From: Ruegeria sp. HKCCSA071
GTDB lineage: Bacteria; Pseudomonadota; Alphaproteobacteria; Rhodobacterales; Rhodobacteraceae
DNA: 64,000 nucleotides
Direction of reading: 5' to 3'
NCBI RefSeq assembly: GCF_017872555.1
Contig: NZ_JAEDOX010000008.1
Coordinates: 1-64,000 of the forward strand
The notes under the pieces were generated by a model. The model ran no database searches and was not told where the DNA came from. It saw only the letters and a list, made by a program, of their open reading frames with translations. A program made the position numbers and the translations under genes. This document shows, one piece after another, positions 25,948 to 33,936 of the stretch (the stretch's first letter is position 1; the number at the start of each line of letters is the position of its first letter).

Positions 25948-26589
25948 ATGCCTACATTTGACAGTGAAAACGCTGCAAAGCTGCACCGCGAGTTGCATAC
26001 ACACTTGCCGTCAGACCCTGTGCTCAGGGTTAAGACATTGGAAAGTCTTGCAGTTGAACGTGGTCTGGTCGCGCCTGAAAGCCTCGACGCTTGGATTGAA
26101 GCCTATTCCGAGCATATCGGACCGAAACGCGGGGCGCATGTAGTGGCGCGGTCATGGCTTGATCCGGGGTTTCGGACACGCCTGTTGGATGACGCGGCAG
26201 AAGCCATCAAGGAGTTTGACTATCAGGGGGACGCGAGTGCTCACCTGAAGGCGGTCGAGAACACCGATACGCAGCACAACATGGTCGTGTGCACGCTATG
26301 CTCTTGCTATCCCTTTTCAATCCTTGGGATGTCACCGGCGTGGTACAAATCGACCGAATATCGCGCCCGCGCCGTTCGAGAGCCTCGCAAAGTGCTTACA
26401 GAGTTTGGCGTTGCTCTCCCTGAAGATGTGAGCGTCCGCGTCTGGGACAGCACGGCCGAGCTTCGCTATCTCGTTGTTCCGCAACGGCCCTCGGGAACCG
26501 ATGGGTGGAGCGAGGAACGCCTGGCAGCCCTTGTCACCCGCAACTCCATGATCGGGACAGAGCGAGATTTGAAGGCGGAGGCGGGCTGA
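25948..26589 (+). CDS. nthA: Nitrile hydratase alpha subunit, cobalt type
   Basis: Protein of 213 residues. The metal claw is VCTLCSCYPFSILGM, with Cys115, Cys118, Ser119 and Cys120; Thr after the first Cys points to the cobalt rather than the iron class. The downstream WYKSTEYRARAVREPRKVL is conserved in the subunit. The enzyme hydrates nitriles to amides in the cytoplasm. The start is ATG 25948 with GGGGAG upstream; an open extension to 25624 is not family-like. It overlaps the beta-subunit gene by one base. Confidence 0.93.
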   Translation: MPTFDSENAAKLHRELHTHLPSDPVLRVKTLESLAVERGLVAPESLDAWIEAYSEHIGPKRGAHVVARSWLDPGFRTRLLDDAAEAIKEFDYQGDASAHLKAVENTDTQHNMVVCTLCSCYPFSILGMSPAWYKSTEYRARAVREPRKVLTEFGVALPEDVSVRVWDSTAELRYLVVPQRPSGTDGWSEERLAALVTRNSMIGTERDLKAEAG

Positions 26590-27248
26590 TGGACGGCATT
26601 CACGATCTCGGTGGCGTTGAGGGTTTTGGCCCGGTGCCTGTAAAGAGCGGCGACAAGGATTTTCGCGACTTGGAAGATTGGGAAAAACGCGCCTTTGCGT
26701 TGAACTGGTCGCCTATTGCGCCCGGAAGCACCATAGACTGGTTTCGCCACGGGCTCGAACGCATGGTGCCTGCTGACTACCTTGCCTTTTCATACTTCCA
26801 AAAGTGGTGCACCAACGATCTGATAAGGATGCTCGATAACGGCACGATAACACTTGAAGACGTCAAACGCGGTCACGTCGAAAACCCCATTGCGCCTCCT
26901 CCTGCCATGACCGTTCAGGATGCAGTAGCGGATGTGGCCGCGTCGGCTTTCAGTTTTGAGAGAGACACGTTGCAACGGCCCGCTTTTTCCGTCGGAGACA
27001 CGGTCCAAGCCCGGCGTCATATCAATGCAAATCATACCCGCCTTCCGCGGTACGTGCGCGGTCTAGAGGGTGTGGTTCTTGCCCATCATGGCGCGCATGT
27101 ACTGCCAGACCGCAATGCCGAAGGGGTCGAGGTGCCGGAACATCTTTATACGGTTGGATTCCGCGCCGTTACATTATGGGGCGAGGATTCCGATCCGCGC
27201 GACGATGTCACACTCGATTTGTGGGAAAGCTACCTTGTTCCAGCCTGA
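26589..27248 (+). CDS. nthB: Nitrile hydratase beta subunit
   Basis: Protein of 219 residues, the normal length. It starts MDGIHDLGGVEGFGPV, the family opening, then has WEKRAFALNW and a helical region. The C-terminal SH3-like barrel (FSVGDTVQARRHINANHTRL, PRYVRGLEGVV) and terminal LDLWESYLVP are typical. It pairs with alpha to form the active site. The ATG overlaps the alpha stop and the 3' end overlaps the accessory gene, so the three genes are one transcription unit. Confidence 0.93.
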   Translation: MDGIHDLGGVEGFGPVPVKSGDKDFRDLEDWEKRAFALNWSPIAPGSTIDWFRHGLERMVPADYLAFSYFQKWCTNDLIRMLDNGTITLEDVKRGHVENPIAPPPAMTVQDAVADVAASAFSFERDTLQRPAFSVGDTVQARRHINANHTRLPRYVRGLEGVVLAHHGAHVLPDRNAEGVEVPEHLYTVGFRAVTLWGEDSDPRDDVTLDLWESYLVPA

Positions 27249-27561
27249 CGATCCACTTGCCCCACCCCAGCCGGTCTTTGATGAGCCTTGGCAGGCGCAG
27301 GCGCTCGCCCTAGCAGACAATTTGGTCCAAGCCGGTCATTTTACCGCGACGGCTTGGGCCGAAGCGCTCGGCCAAGAATTGAGGAGTGCCGAGAGCGAAG
27401 GGGCTCCAGATGATCTTGACACATATTACGCAGCAGTCCTCAGTGCACTTGAAACGCTCACCGAGAGCGCCGGTATTTCCGAGGAGACCCGCGTGCAGCG
27501 GCGCACCGATTGGGAAGCCGCATACTTTCGGACCCCTCACGGGAAACCGGTTGTGCTCTAG
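27235..27561 (+). CDS. Nitrile hydratase accessory/activator protein
   Basis: About 108 residues. DEPWQAQALALADNLVQAGH, followed by ATAWAEALGQEL and DTYYAAVLSALETL, resembles the N-terminal fold of the beta subunit and the family of small activator proteins that load cobalt into the alpha subunit. The likeliest start is TTG 27235, overlapping the beta gene by 14 bases; ATG 27205 in the same frame is possible. It is third in the nthAB operon, as expected. Confidence 0.8.
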   Translation: MFQPDDPLAPPQPVFDEPWQAQALALADNLVQAGHFTATAWAEALGQELRSAESEGAPDDLDTYYAAVLSALETLTESAGISEETRVQRRTDWEAAYFRTPHGKPVVL

Positions 27562-27713
27562 ACTGTGAAGGTGCAGGGACTCACTGCTTGCTCGCGCCAA
27601 AGTTGATCTCAAATTATCGATCACAAACCACCGCATTCGCCGGTCCAGCTAGGCCCGCTCAGCGGGACTTTGCCGACGTTTGGCTATACGATGTGATAGT
27701 CTGCTTTACCTTT

Positions 27714-28130
27714 TCAGTGATCGCGCTCGCAAAGGCCATGATCCGACAAAGAAGCCAGGACATAGCAGTCTTCGGTCACTCCGCCGCCATCGCAGCCGTT
27801 GGAAATCCGCACCAGTTCTTTCTCAAGCGCGCGGAGGCGTTTGATCTTTGCGCGCACGTCCGAGAGCTGAGCCGTCGCAATATCATTGGCCTCTGCACAC
27901 GACCGGTCCGGGTGGCCCTGTAGCTCGATCAAGGCAGCAATAGCTTCAATCGAGAAGCCGAGGTCGCGGGCGTGCTTGATGAAGCTCAGGCGCTCCAGCC
28001 CCGCCGCATCATACCGACGCTGATTGCCTTCAGTCCGTTCCGGTGCGTCGAGAAGCCCAGACTCTTCGTAGTAGCGGATTGTTGGAACCTTGACGTTCGT
28101 GCGCCGCGATAGCTCGCCAATGGAAAACAT
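27714..28130 (-). CDS. MerR-family metal-responsive regulator (ZntR/CadR/PbrR-like)
   Basis: Regulator of 138 residues. The start MFSIGELSRRTNVKVPTIRY is the MerR winged helix. Cys78 (RSCAEAND), Cys113 (NGCDGGG) and Cys122 (EDCYVL) lie where ZntR has Cys79, Cys114 and Cys124, and a further Cys134 is close to the C-terminus. That suggests a Zn/Cd/Pb-type sensor. ATG 28130 was preferred to an open extension to 28316. It is divergent from a gene set led by a MerR-type 19-bp-spaced promoter, which it most likely activates when metal is bound. Confidence 0.9.
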   Translation of the reverse strand: MFSIGELSRRTNVKVPTIRYYEESGLLDAPERTEGNQRRYDAAGLERLSFIKHARDLGFSIEAIAALIELQGHPDRSCAEANDIATAQLSDVRAKIKRLRALEKELVRISNGCDGGGVTEDCYVLASLSDHGLCERDH

Positions 28131-28141
28131 GAAAATACCTC

Positions 28142-28172
28142 TTGAACCTCTAGTCACTAGAGATCGTATATC
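28142..28172 (+). promoter_or_regulatory. MerR-type promoter with 19-bp spacer
   Basis: TTGAAC (28142-28147), a 19-bp spacer and TATATC (28167-28172). The spacer holds the perfect palindrome CTCTAGTCACTAGAG (28148-28162). Over-long spacers with a central dyad are the hallmark of MerR-activated promoters, and this dyad resembles Cd/Pb/Zn-type boxes. It reads into the gene at 28201. Confidence 0.85.
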
Positions 28173-28200
28173 AGTTGGGACGCTGAAACCAGAGTGAACC

Positions 28201-28970
28201 ATGTCCCAGAAATACCTCGCCGAAACCCCCATACTCGATTTTCGATCCGATGCGATCCAGGCATTGATCGCCGAGCGCGGGTGGTCTTCTCTTGACCCCA
28301 CCGCACGCATCGGCACGGCCTATGATTTCGTGCGGAACGAAATCCTGTTCGGATACAACAGCGACGATGCGCTGCCTGCCTCCCGAGTGCTGGCGGACGG
28401 CTATGGGCAGTGCAACACCAAGGGCACGCTTCTGATGGCACTGCTCAGGGCGTTGAATATCCCTTGCCGGTTTCATGGTTTCACCATCGACAAGGGCTTG
28501 CAGCGTGGCGTTGTGCCAGAGTTGGTTTTCCCGCTGGCCCCCCGAAGCATCATCCATTCCTGGGTGGAAGTTCTGATCGACGGCAAGTGGATCAATCTCG
28601 AAGGGTTTATCCTCGATCAAGGCGTTCTGGGAGCGCTTCAGGAGACCTTTCCGGATCGCACGTCGCTCTGTGCCTATGGCGCGGGGACAGATTGCCTTCA
28701 GGCCCCGCCCGTCGAGTGGTCTGGCCAAAGCACATACATCCAGAAGACCGGGATCAACCACGACTTCGATGTCTTTGACAGTCCGGATGATTTCTACAAG
28801 GACCACCACCAGCTGTCCGGTTTTCGCGGGTTGCTCTATCGTCTTGTCATACGGCACTGGATGAACCGGCGCGTGGCGCGGATCAGGCAAGGCTATGTGC
28901 CAATCATCCCCGGCGGCGCAGAGAACCTTCTTCCTAAACAGGCACCAATCATTCTAAAGGAGGCCGTGTG
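28201..28970 (+). CDS. Transglutaminase-like protein
   Basis: Protein of 256 residues with a transglutaminase/papain-like core. The catalytic cysteine is in DGYGQCNTKGTLLMALLRAL and the histidine in IIHSWVEVLIDGKWINLEG. It is probably cytoplasmic, as no signal peptide is seen. It is the first gene after the MerR-type promoter and is followed at once by a cation transporter, so it belongs to a metal response, but what it processes is unknown. The true stop is at 28971. Confidence 0.85.
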
Positions 28971-29606
28971 ATGTCAGGGTGTTGTGGACATGACGCTAAG
29001 TTCGATGGCGTATCGGACGACTACAAACGGCGGCTGTGGATCGTCATCGCGCTGAACGCGACGATGTTTGCCGTCGAGATGACAGCAGGCCAGGTCGCAC
29101 AGTCGCAAGCTCTGAAGGCTGACGCCCTCGACTTCTTGGGCGATGCTCTGACCTATGGCATCTCACTTGCTGTCATCGGTGCTTCGATCCGCGCGCGGAC
29201 GAATGCAGCGCTCGCCAAGGGCATCAGTCTTCTTCTGATGGGCCTGTGGGTCTTCGGCTCGACAGTCTACCGGGTTTTCTATGTCGGCGTACCGGAAGCG
29301 GAAATCATGGGCGTTGTCGGCGCTCTGGCTCTGGCGACAAACCTTGCAAGCGTCCTGCTGCTGGTCAGCTACAAGGACGGGGATGCCAATGTGCGCTCTG
29401 TCTGGCTCTGCTCGCGAAACGACGCCATCGGCAACGTCGCCGTGATGTTAGCAGCTTTGGGCGTATGGGGCACGGCCACCGGCTGGCCCGACCTGATCGT
29501 CGCTGCGATCATGGCCAGCTTGTTTCTGTCCTCAGCGTTCCAGATCGTGCGCCAGGCGCTCGCTGAACGCCGTGAGTTCAATTCACACAATCATGCCGAA
29601 GTCTGA
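28971..29606 (+). CDS. CDF-like cation transporter
   Basis: Membrane protein of 211 residues with about six hydrophobic segments. The N-terminal MSGCCGHDAKFDG is a likely metal-binding tail and the C-terminus ends in SHNHAEV. The segment ALKADALDFLGDALTYGISL corresponds to the Asp/His metal-site helix of cation diffusion facilitators, with Asp at the usual His position, and the cytoplasmic C-terminal domain is missing or very short. ATG 28971 has AAGGAGG seven bases upstream. It probably exports the metal sensed by the divergent MerR protein. Confidence 0.85.
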   Translation: MSGCCGHDAKFDGVSDDYKRRLWIVIALNATMFAVEMTAGQVAQSQALKADALDFLGDALTYGISLAVIGASIRARTNAALAKGISLLLMGLWVFGSTVYRVFYVGVPEAEIMGVVGALALATNLASVLLLVSYKDGDANVRSVWLCSRNDAIGNVAVMLAALGVWGTATGWPDLIVAAIMASLFLSSAFQIVRQALAERREFNSHNHAEV

Positions 29607-30154
29607 TGGAGGCCTTTCTTGCTCTTCTTGGCTTGGGGATTGCCGCAGGAACCTTGGCCGCGCTCGTTTGGTCGTTTGCGCGTCCATCGCGGCGGCTCTG
29701 GCCCCCGGAAGAATACACGATCAGAACGCCTTTCCTTGTCTGGGTTCCAACATTCACTTTGTTCGGCGTGCTTGTTCTGCTTGGCATTCTTGGATGGGCG
29801 ACCCTGCCATTTCCAGACTGGATGCGGTTCTGGATCGGGGTGCCTTTAATCCTCACCGGAAACGCAGCCGTCTGGTTTGAAGTTGTACGCTTTGGCATCG
29901 CCCAAACCGGCGGTGCCGTTGGGCATCTGCGAACCGACGGTCTTTATCGCTACTCCCGCAATCCCCAGTATGTCGCAGATATCTTCATGGTCATCGGATG
30001 GATGCTGCTGACGGCGGCACCGCTGGTCTTTCCGGTCGGAAGTGCCGCGGTCCTCGTGCTGTTGGCTGCACCATTCGCGGAAGAGCCATGGCTGCGCGCG
30101 CGCTACGGCGCGGACTTCGAGGAATACGCCTCCCGCGTTCGGCGTTTTCTCTGA
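29606..30154 (+). CDS. Isoprenylcysteine methyltransferase-like membrane protein
   Basis: Protein of 182 residues with four to five membrane helices. The conserved C-terminal signature GLYRYSRNPQYVADI and later EEPWLRARYGADFEEYASRV are those of the ICMT/PEMT methyltransferase superfamily. The substrate in bacteria is generally unknown. Its ATG overlaps the transporter stop by one base, so it is the third gene of the MerR-controlled operon. Such proteins often accompany metal transporters. Confidence 0.85.
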   Translation: MEAFLALLGLGIAAGTLAALVWSFARPSRRLWPPEEYTIRTPFLVWVPTFTLFGVLVLLGILGWATLPFPDWMRFWIGVPLILTGNAAVWFEVVRFGIAQTGGAVGHLRTDGLYRYSRNPQYVADIFMVIGWMLLTAAPLVFPVGSAAVLVLLAAPFAEEPWLRARYGADFEEYASRVRRFL

Positions 30155-30403
30155 AGCGGTCATTCGCCACAACGCAGAAACTTGGGAGGTATGGGCTCTC
30201 TCCGGACCTTCTCCGCACCGCAGGATACACAGTTTCAAGGCATTCAATGCCCGTCTGCGCGAAGCGCCGGGCCTGGCGGCGGGTGGCCTTCAGGTTGCCC
30301 ACCGACAGGTCACCCTGAAACCACCCTCGGCCAAGATCATACCAGAACGCAAAAGGCCCCCGCCTGCTGACGGAGGCCTCGATCATTTCGACGTTGCGGG
30401 CTG
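30155..30403. other. Intergenic region between the metal operon and ardC
   Basis: No gene seen. It separates the plus-strand metal operon from the minus-strand ardC-like gene and probably includes the boundary of the second mobile module. Confidence 0.4.
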
Positions 30404-31288
30404 CTACTCGGCGGCCATCCGGTCGACCTGCGCGGTGCGCTCCATAATGTAATCCACGGCCTTCTGCGCCTCGGACGCTGCACGGAAAATCGCACGGCTG
30501 TCTTCTTTCATCGCTTCAAGCCATCCTTCGACATAGGCCGCGCTCTGATCGAATTCAGGCTCCACCCCGATCTGCGCACACAACATGCAATTGCCAATCT
30601 CGGCGACAAGCTCCTCGAAGGCATAAGCCTTGCGGTCGTTGAACCGGCCCAAGCGGTCCAGCCGCTTTGTCGCGCCAGTCCAGTGGATTGTCTCATGGGC
30701 CAAGGTGCCAAAATACCCAGCCGCCCGATAGAACGTGCCAATCGGCGGCATGTGAATCCGGTCAGTCTTGATGTTGTAATAGGCGCGCGGCTCTTCGGTC
30801 ACGTCGATCTGCGCGCCGGTCGCGGCAAAGAACGCCTCCAGCTCGGGGTCGGCCTCGGTGCCAAGATCGCGCGGTGGATCGGGCAGAATGTAGAATTCAG
30901 GGGGCAAGCCCTCGATCTGGTCGCCATTAAACACGCGGTAGGCCTTGGCATAGGGGATCTGGCGTTCCTCGCCGTTCTCGTCCTCGCGCTCGACGGTGCC
31001 GTATTTCACGACCGTGGCGGATTTCTCGCCTTTGCGAACATGGCCTCCAAGCTGCTTGGCCTGATTGAACGTCATCCAGCGGGCTGAGCTGTAATCCTTG
31101 GCTATCGCTGTCGCCCAAAGCATCAGGATGTTGATGCCCCGATATGCCTCTCCGTTGAACCGTTCCGGCAGGCTAACCCCGGCTCCGCCACCGGTCCACG
31201 GCTTGCGCCAGGGCGGCGTCCCCGCCTCGATTTGCGCGATGATCTGATTGGTGACATGGGAATAAACGTCAAACTTCTCTGCGGTCAT
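30404..31288 (-). CDS. ArdC-like antirestriction protein (ssDNA-binding plus zincin domain)
   Basis: Protein of 294 residues. The N-terminal ArdC domain (DUF1738) reads YSHVTNQIIAQIEAGTPPWR, then the conserved FNGEAYRGINILMLW and SARWMTFNQAKQLGGHVRKG. The C-terminal metallopeptidase motif is TLAHETIHWTGATKRLDR, with HExxH. ArdC proteins coat entering single-stranded plasmid DNA and protect it from host restriction. ATG 31288 has GAAGGAGGG upstream. It lies near relaxase B and oriT B, as expected for a leading-region gene. A 3' fragment of a second copy survives at 14480. Confidence 0.92.
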   Translation of the reverse strand: MTAEKFDVYSHVTNQIIAQIEAGTPPWRKPWTGGGAGVSLPERFNGEAYRGINILMLWATAIAKDYSSARWMTFNQAKQLGGHVRKGEKSATVVKYGTVEREDENGEERQIPYAKAYRVFNGDQIEGLPPEFYILPDPPRDLGTEADPELEAFFAATGAQIDVTEEPRAYYNIKTDRIHMPPIGTFYRAAGYFGTLAHETIHWTGATKRLDRLGRFNDRKAYAFEELVAEIGNCMLCAQIGVEPEFDQSAAYVEGWLEAMKEDSRAIFRAASEAQKAVDYIMERTAQVDRMAAE

Positions 31289-31769
31289 TTGTGACCCTCC
31301 TTCGAGTGACGCGGGCCGGGTCTCTTCCCCTTTCCGCCGATGGGCGGGCCTTCCTTCTCTGTTGTCTGGAATGCCCATGCATTCCGGACGGCAGAGCAGG
31401 TAAGGGCAAAGCCCGTCCTGCGGCCTGGCGGGGCCGTGACAACCGGGTGGAGGGCGTGAATTTGGGAGGGAACCGCGCGCCTTGCGCGTGGGAGGAACCG
31501 GAATTCTCGACCGGAACCGACGCCATCGGCGGCGCTTGCCGGTTGTCACGGCCCCGCCGGGATGGCAGGCGGATCGACAAGTTTGGGAAACTGTCAGGGT
31601 TGGGGTAAGCGGGCGTCAGCCCGTCGATCCCCTGCCCTGTCTATCGCTCAAAGCGAGACCGGCACCTTGCCGGGATCACTCAACTCCATCGAACCATATC
31701 CACTACAATAATATACGATTGCGGATTTGGATGGTTTCAGGCACAAGACAACCACCATTGTTTCTGTTG
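31289..31769. other. Leading-region non-coding segment with a large inverted repeat
   Basis: About 480 bp, GC-rich and without a supported gene. It contains the 20-bp inverted repeat described separately, and presumably the ardC promoter. Confidence 0.5.
31427..31558. repeat. 20-bp perfect inverted repeat, 92 bp apart
   Basis: GGCGGGGCCGTGACAACCGG (31427-31446) is repeated as its exact reverse complement at 31539-31558. Between the arms lies a smaller hairpin (GCGCGCCTTGCGCG). As single-stranded DNA it would form a long stem, which is reminiscent of the single-strand promoters or replication origins of plasmid leading regions. That function is inference. Confidence 0.7.
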
Positions 31770-32117
31770 ATGTGCACGATGAACCAGACGGCTGAAATCG
31801 AACTAAACGTGACCACCGAACAAGGCCTTCGGGCGCTTGCCGAGGAGGGCCACACGGTCGAAGTGCTGTGCAAAGCCGATCCTGAACGTAAGGGTCCAAG
31901 CTGGTACGGTCTATGGATCATGCGGACTATCGGAAAAGACAGGCAGGAAAAAATCCTTGTCACAGCCAGGACGCGCGTGACGCAGAATGCAATCAAGGTG
32001 CGCGAATTCAAGACGGCCACCGGCGTGATTTCATTCCTTGTTGGCGTCGGGTTCTCTCAGGCGAGTATTCCCATGAAGAATGGGGAAACGACCTCTCACC
32101 GCCTCGTCAGTGACTGA
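31770..32117 (+). CDS. Small hypothetical protein
   Basis: About 115 residues, no family recognised. The frame stays open upstream; likely starts are ATG 31770 or 31779, neither with a strong ribosome site. The sequence is basic, soluble and mixed alpha/beta. It converges on relaxase B and overlaps its 3' end by 11 bp. Confidence 0.5.
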   Translation: MCTMNQTAEIELNVTTEQGLRALAEEGHTVEVLCKADPERKGPSWYGLWIMRTIGKDRQEKILVTARTRVTQNAIKVREFKTATGVISFLVGVGFSQASIPMKNGETTSHRLVSD

Positions 32118-33303
32118 GGCCCGGATCGCGGTCGATGTCCCGATCCTTCTCGACCTCCTGCTCCTTCTCCTGGTCACGCTCGTTCTTGATCTCCAGCTTC
32201 TCGCGCGGCTTGTTCAGAACATCCTTCAGCCGTTCGTTGACTGACGGCTTGCGTCTATCGCGCCTTGTGCCCTCGCCCATGTCATACTCGCTGTGACCAT
32301 CCAGCTTGTGAACCGCTGCCTGGCCGTCGCGCCCGGCGTCTTTCTCCATGATTTCTTTCAGCCGCTCCCGCGCATAATTGCGACCTGCTGGCTTTGGCGT
32401 GTCGTCCTGGTCTCGTGACCTGTCCACGACACGCGCCAGACGCTCCCGGAAGTCATCCGGGTTTCGGTCGCGGTCGCGATCTTTCGCGGTCGCAGCCCTG
32501 AGTGCTGCCAGACCGGCAGAGACGCGGCCCTGCCCGGCCTCGCGCTCGGTGACGGGTTTGTATTCCCGTCCCTGGCGCTCGGCCATCGCCTTGGCCCGGC
32601 GTTCCATGGAATTGGCGGCTGGCCCCAGCTTCAGCTCGGGGTCGCGGTCCAGCTCCTCCGCCGTCAGCTCGTCACCTCGTTCCAGCGCCGCCTCGCGCTG
32701 CGCCTCAAGCGATCGGTGATCGACGCGTTCCACCTCCCCTGCCCGCTCCAGAGCGCGGTTCTGCAACTCGGCCCAGAGGCCTCGCATCTGCTCGATCTCG
32801 ACGCCACCAGTTTTCGCGGAATCGAGCACGCGGGTCTTGTCCGTGAAGCCATCCGCTTCCAGCTTGCGGGTGGAGGTCAGAACGTGGGCGTGATGGTTGC
32901 GCTGATCGCCCTCACGGTGCGGCGCGTGGATCGCGACATCGACAGCTACACCGTAGCGGCTGACCAGCTCCTGGGCGAAGTCGCGGGTGATCTGTGACCG
33001 GTCCTCTGCGCTGATCTCGGACGGCAAGGCTAACTCCCATTCGCGGGCGGTGACGGAGTTGCGGCGGGTCTCGCTGGCCTCGACCTCGTTCCAGAGGCGG
33101 GAGCGATCCGTGGCCCAGTCCGGCGCGTCTTTCGGGGCCAGGATGAAGGTCTCCTCGATGCCCTGCTTGCGGGTGTAATCGTGGACGCGACCTTCGCGCT
33201 GGCACTCGATGCGCTCGCCGACGCGGTAGGCCGCCGCCGCCGTGGCAGTGCGCCTGGCGCTGCGTTTGATCGTCTTCACGGAGAGGTGGTAGCTGGTAAG
33301 CAT
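32107..33303 (-). CDS. MobQ (MobA/MobL-type) relaxase, copy B
   Basis: Protein of 398 residues and the complete version of the two relaxases. It starts MLTSYHLSVKTIKRSARRTA with the usual first beta-strand. The nicking-tyrosine region is TAAAAYRVGERIEC and the HUH site HAPHREGDQRNHHAHVLTST. The C-terminal half is highly charged and helical. It nicks oriT and leads the strand during plasmid mobilisation. The predicted oriT is about 60 bp upstream of its start. It lacks a helicase or primase domain, so transfer would need other plasmids' mating machinery. Confidence 0.92.
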   Translation of the reverse strand: MLTSYHLSVKTIKRSARRTATAAAAYRVGERIECQREGRVHDYTRKQGIEETFILAPKDAPDWATDRSRLWNEVEASETRRNSVTAREWELALPSEISAEDRSQITRDFAQELVSRYGVAVDVAIHAPHREGDQRNHHAHVLTSTRKLEADGFTDKTRVLDSAKTGGVEIEQMRGLWAELQNRALERAGEVERVDHRSLEAQREAALERGDELTAEELDRDPELKLGPAANSMERRAKAMAERQGREYKPVTEREAGQGRVSAGLAALRAATAKDRDRDRNPDDFRERLARVVDRSRDQDDTPKPAGRNYARERLKEIMEKDAGRDGQAAVHKLDGHSEYDMGEGTRRDRRKPSVNERLKDVLNKPREKLEIKNERDQEKEQEVEKDRDIDRDPGLSH

Positions 33304-33354
33304 GCAAAACCTCGCCGTGTTGAGGTTGCTGCAAATTTCTGAGCCGCAGGTGAA

Positions 33355-33430
33355 GGGTTTGCATAAGTGCGCTCTCAGCGATTTTTCGCACCAGAATGCC
33401 GCTGGATGGCATCTGAGAGGATCAGAACGG
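33355..33430. other. Predicted origin of transfer (oriT), copy B
   Basis: TAAGTGCGCTCTCA (33364-33377) with the CTCTCAG...CTGAGAG inverted repeat and an inner GCC...GGC hairpin. It is nearly identical to the copy at 22137-22210 and lies upstream of the intact relaxase. The nic core resembles MobQ sites of RSF1010 and Ti plasmids. Confidence 0.75.
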
Positions 33431-33936
33431 ACTGCTGGGTGCCAATAACACTAGTCTATGACCCCGCCGCACCCCACCGACCCACAGGAGTCACCCAACA
33501 GCCGCCGGCGATGCCGCGGAGCGGCCCGTTGAAACTGAATTTGCTGCGCTTCCAAAGTCTTTACCCACTTGAACTCTCAGCCGGCGATCGAATGGACGGC
33601 CCTGAGCTGCCGTTGGCCTACATGTTTCAATGCTGCGGTCGCAGCCCGCTTTGCAGCCATTCGCTGTAGTTGCGAAAGCCAGCCGAGGTGAATTCTCACT
33701 CTGCGGTTGAAAGTGGCATCGCGACTTAGACTTGCTTCATTCATCGCTTGATTTCTAGAGTGAGAACAAATTCCATCCAGCTATCGATGCTGGGGTTCAA
33801 GAACTGGTGCCAGACACGAAGACAAATCTGAGGACACAGCGAATATGATTCTCTAGAACTTTCTGCAGTCTACTCGCGCCAATCAAACGATGTTCGTAAC
33901 ATCACAACCCAGTCTCGAGTTCACCAATAAAGAATT
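33431..33936. other. Intergenic region
   Basis: About 500 bp without a supported gene. A short stretch (GGTCGCAGCCCGCTTT, near 33638) also occurs near 22293, downstream of oriT A, which suggests that the duplicated module extends past each oriT in decayed form. Confidence 0.45.
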
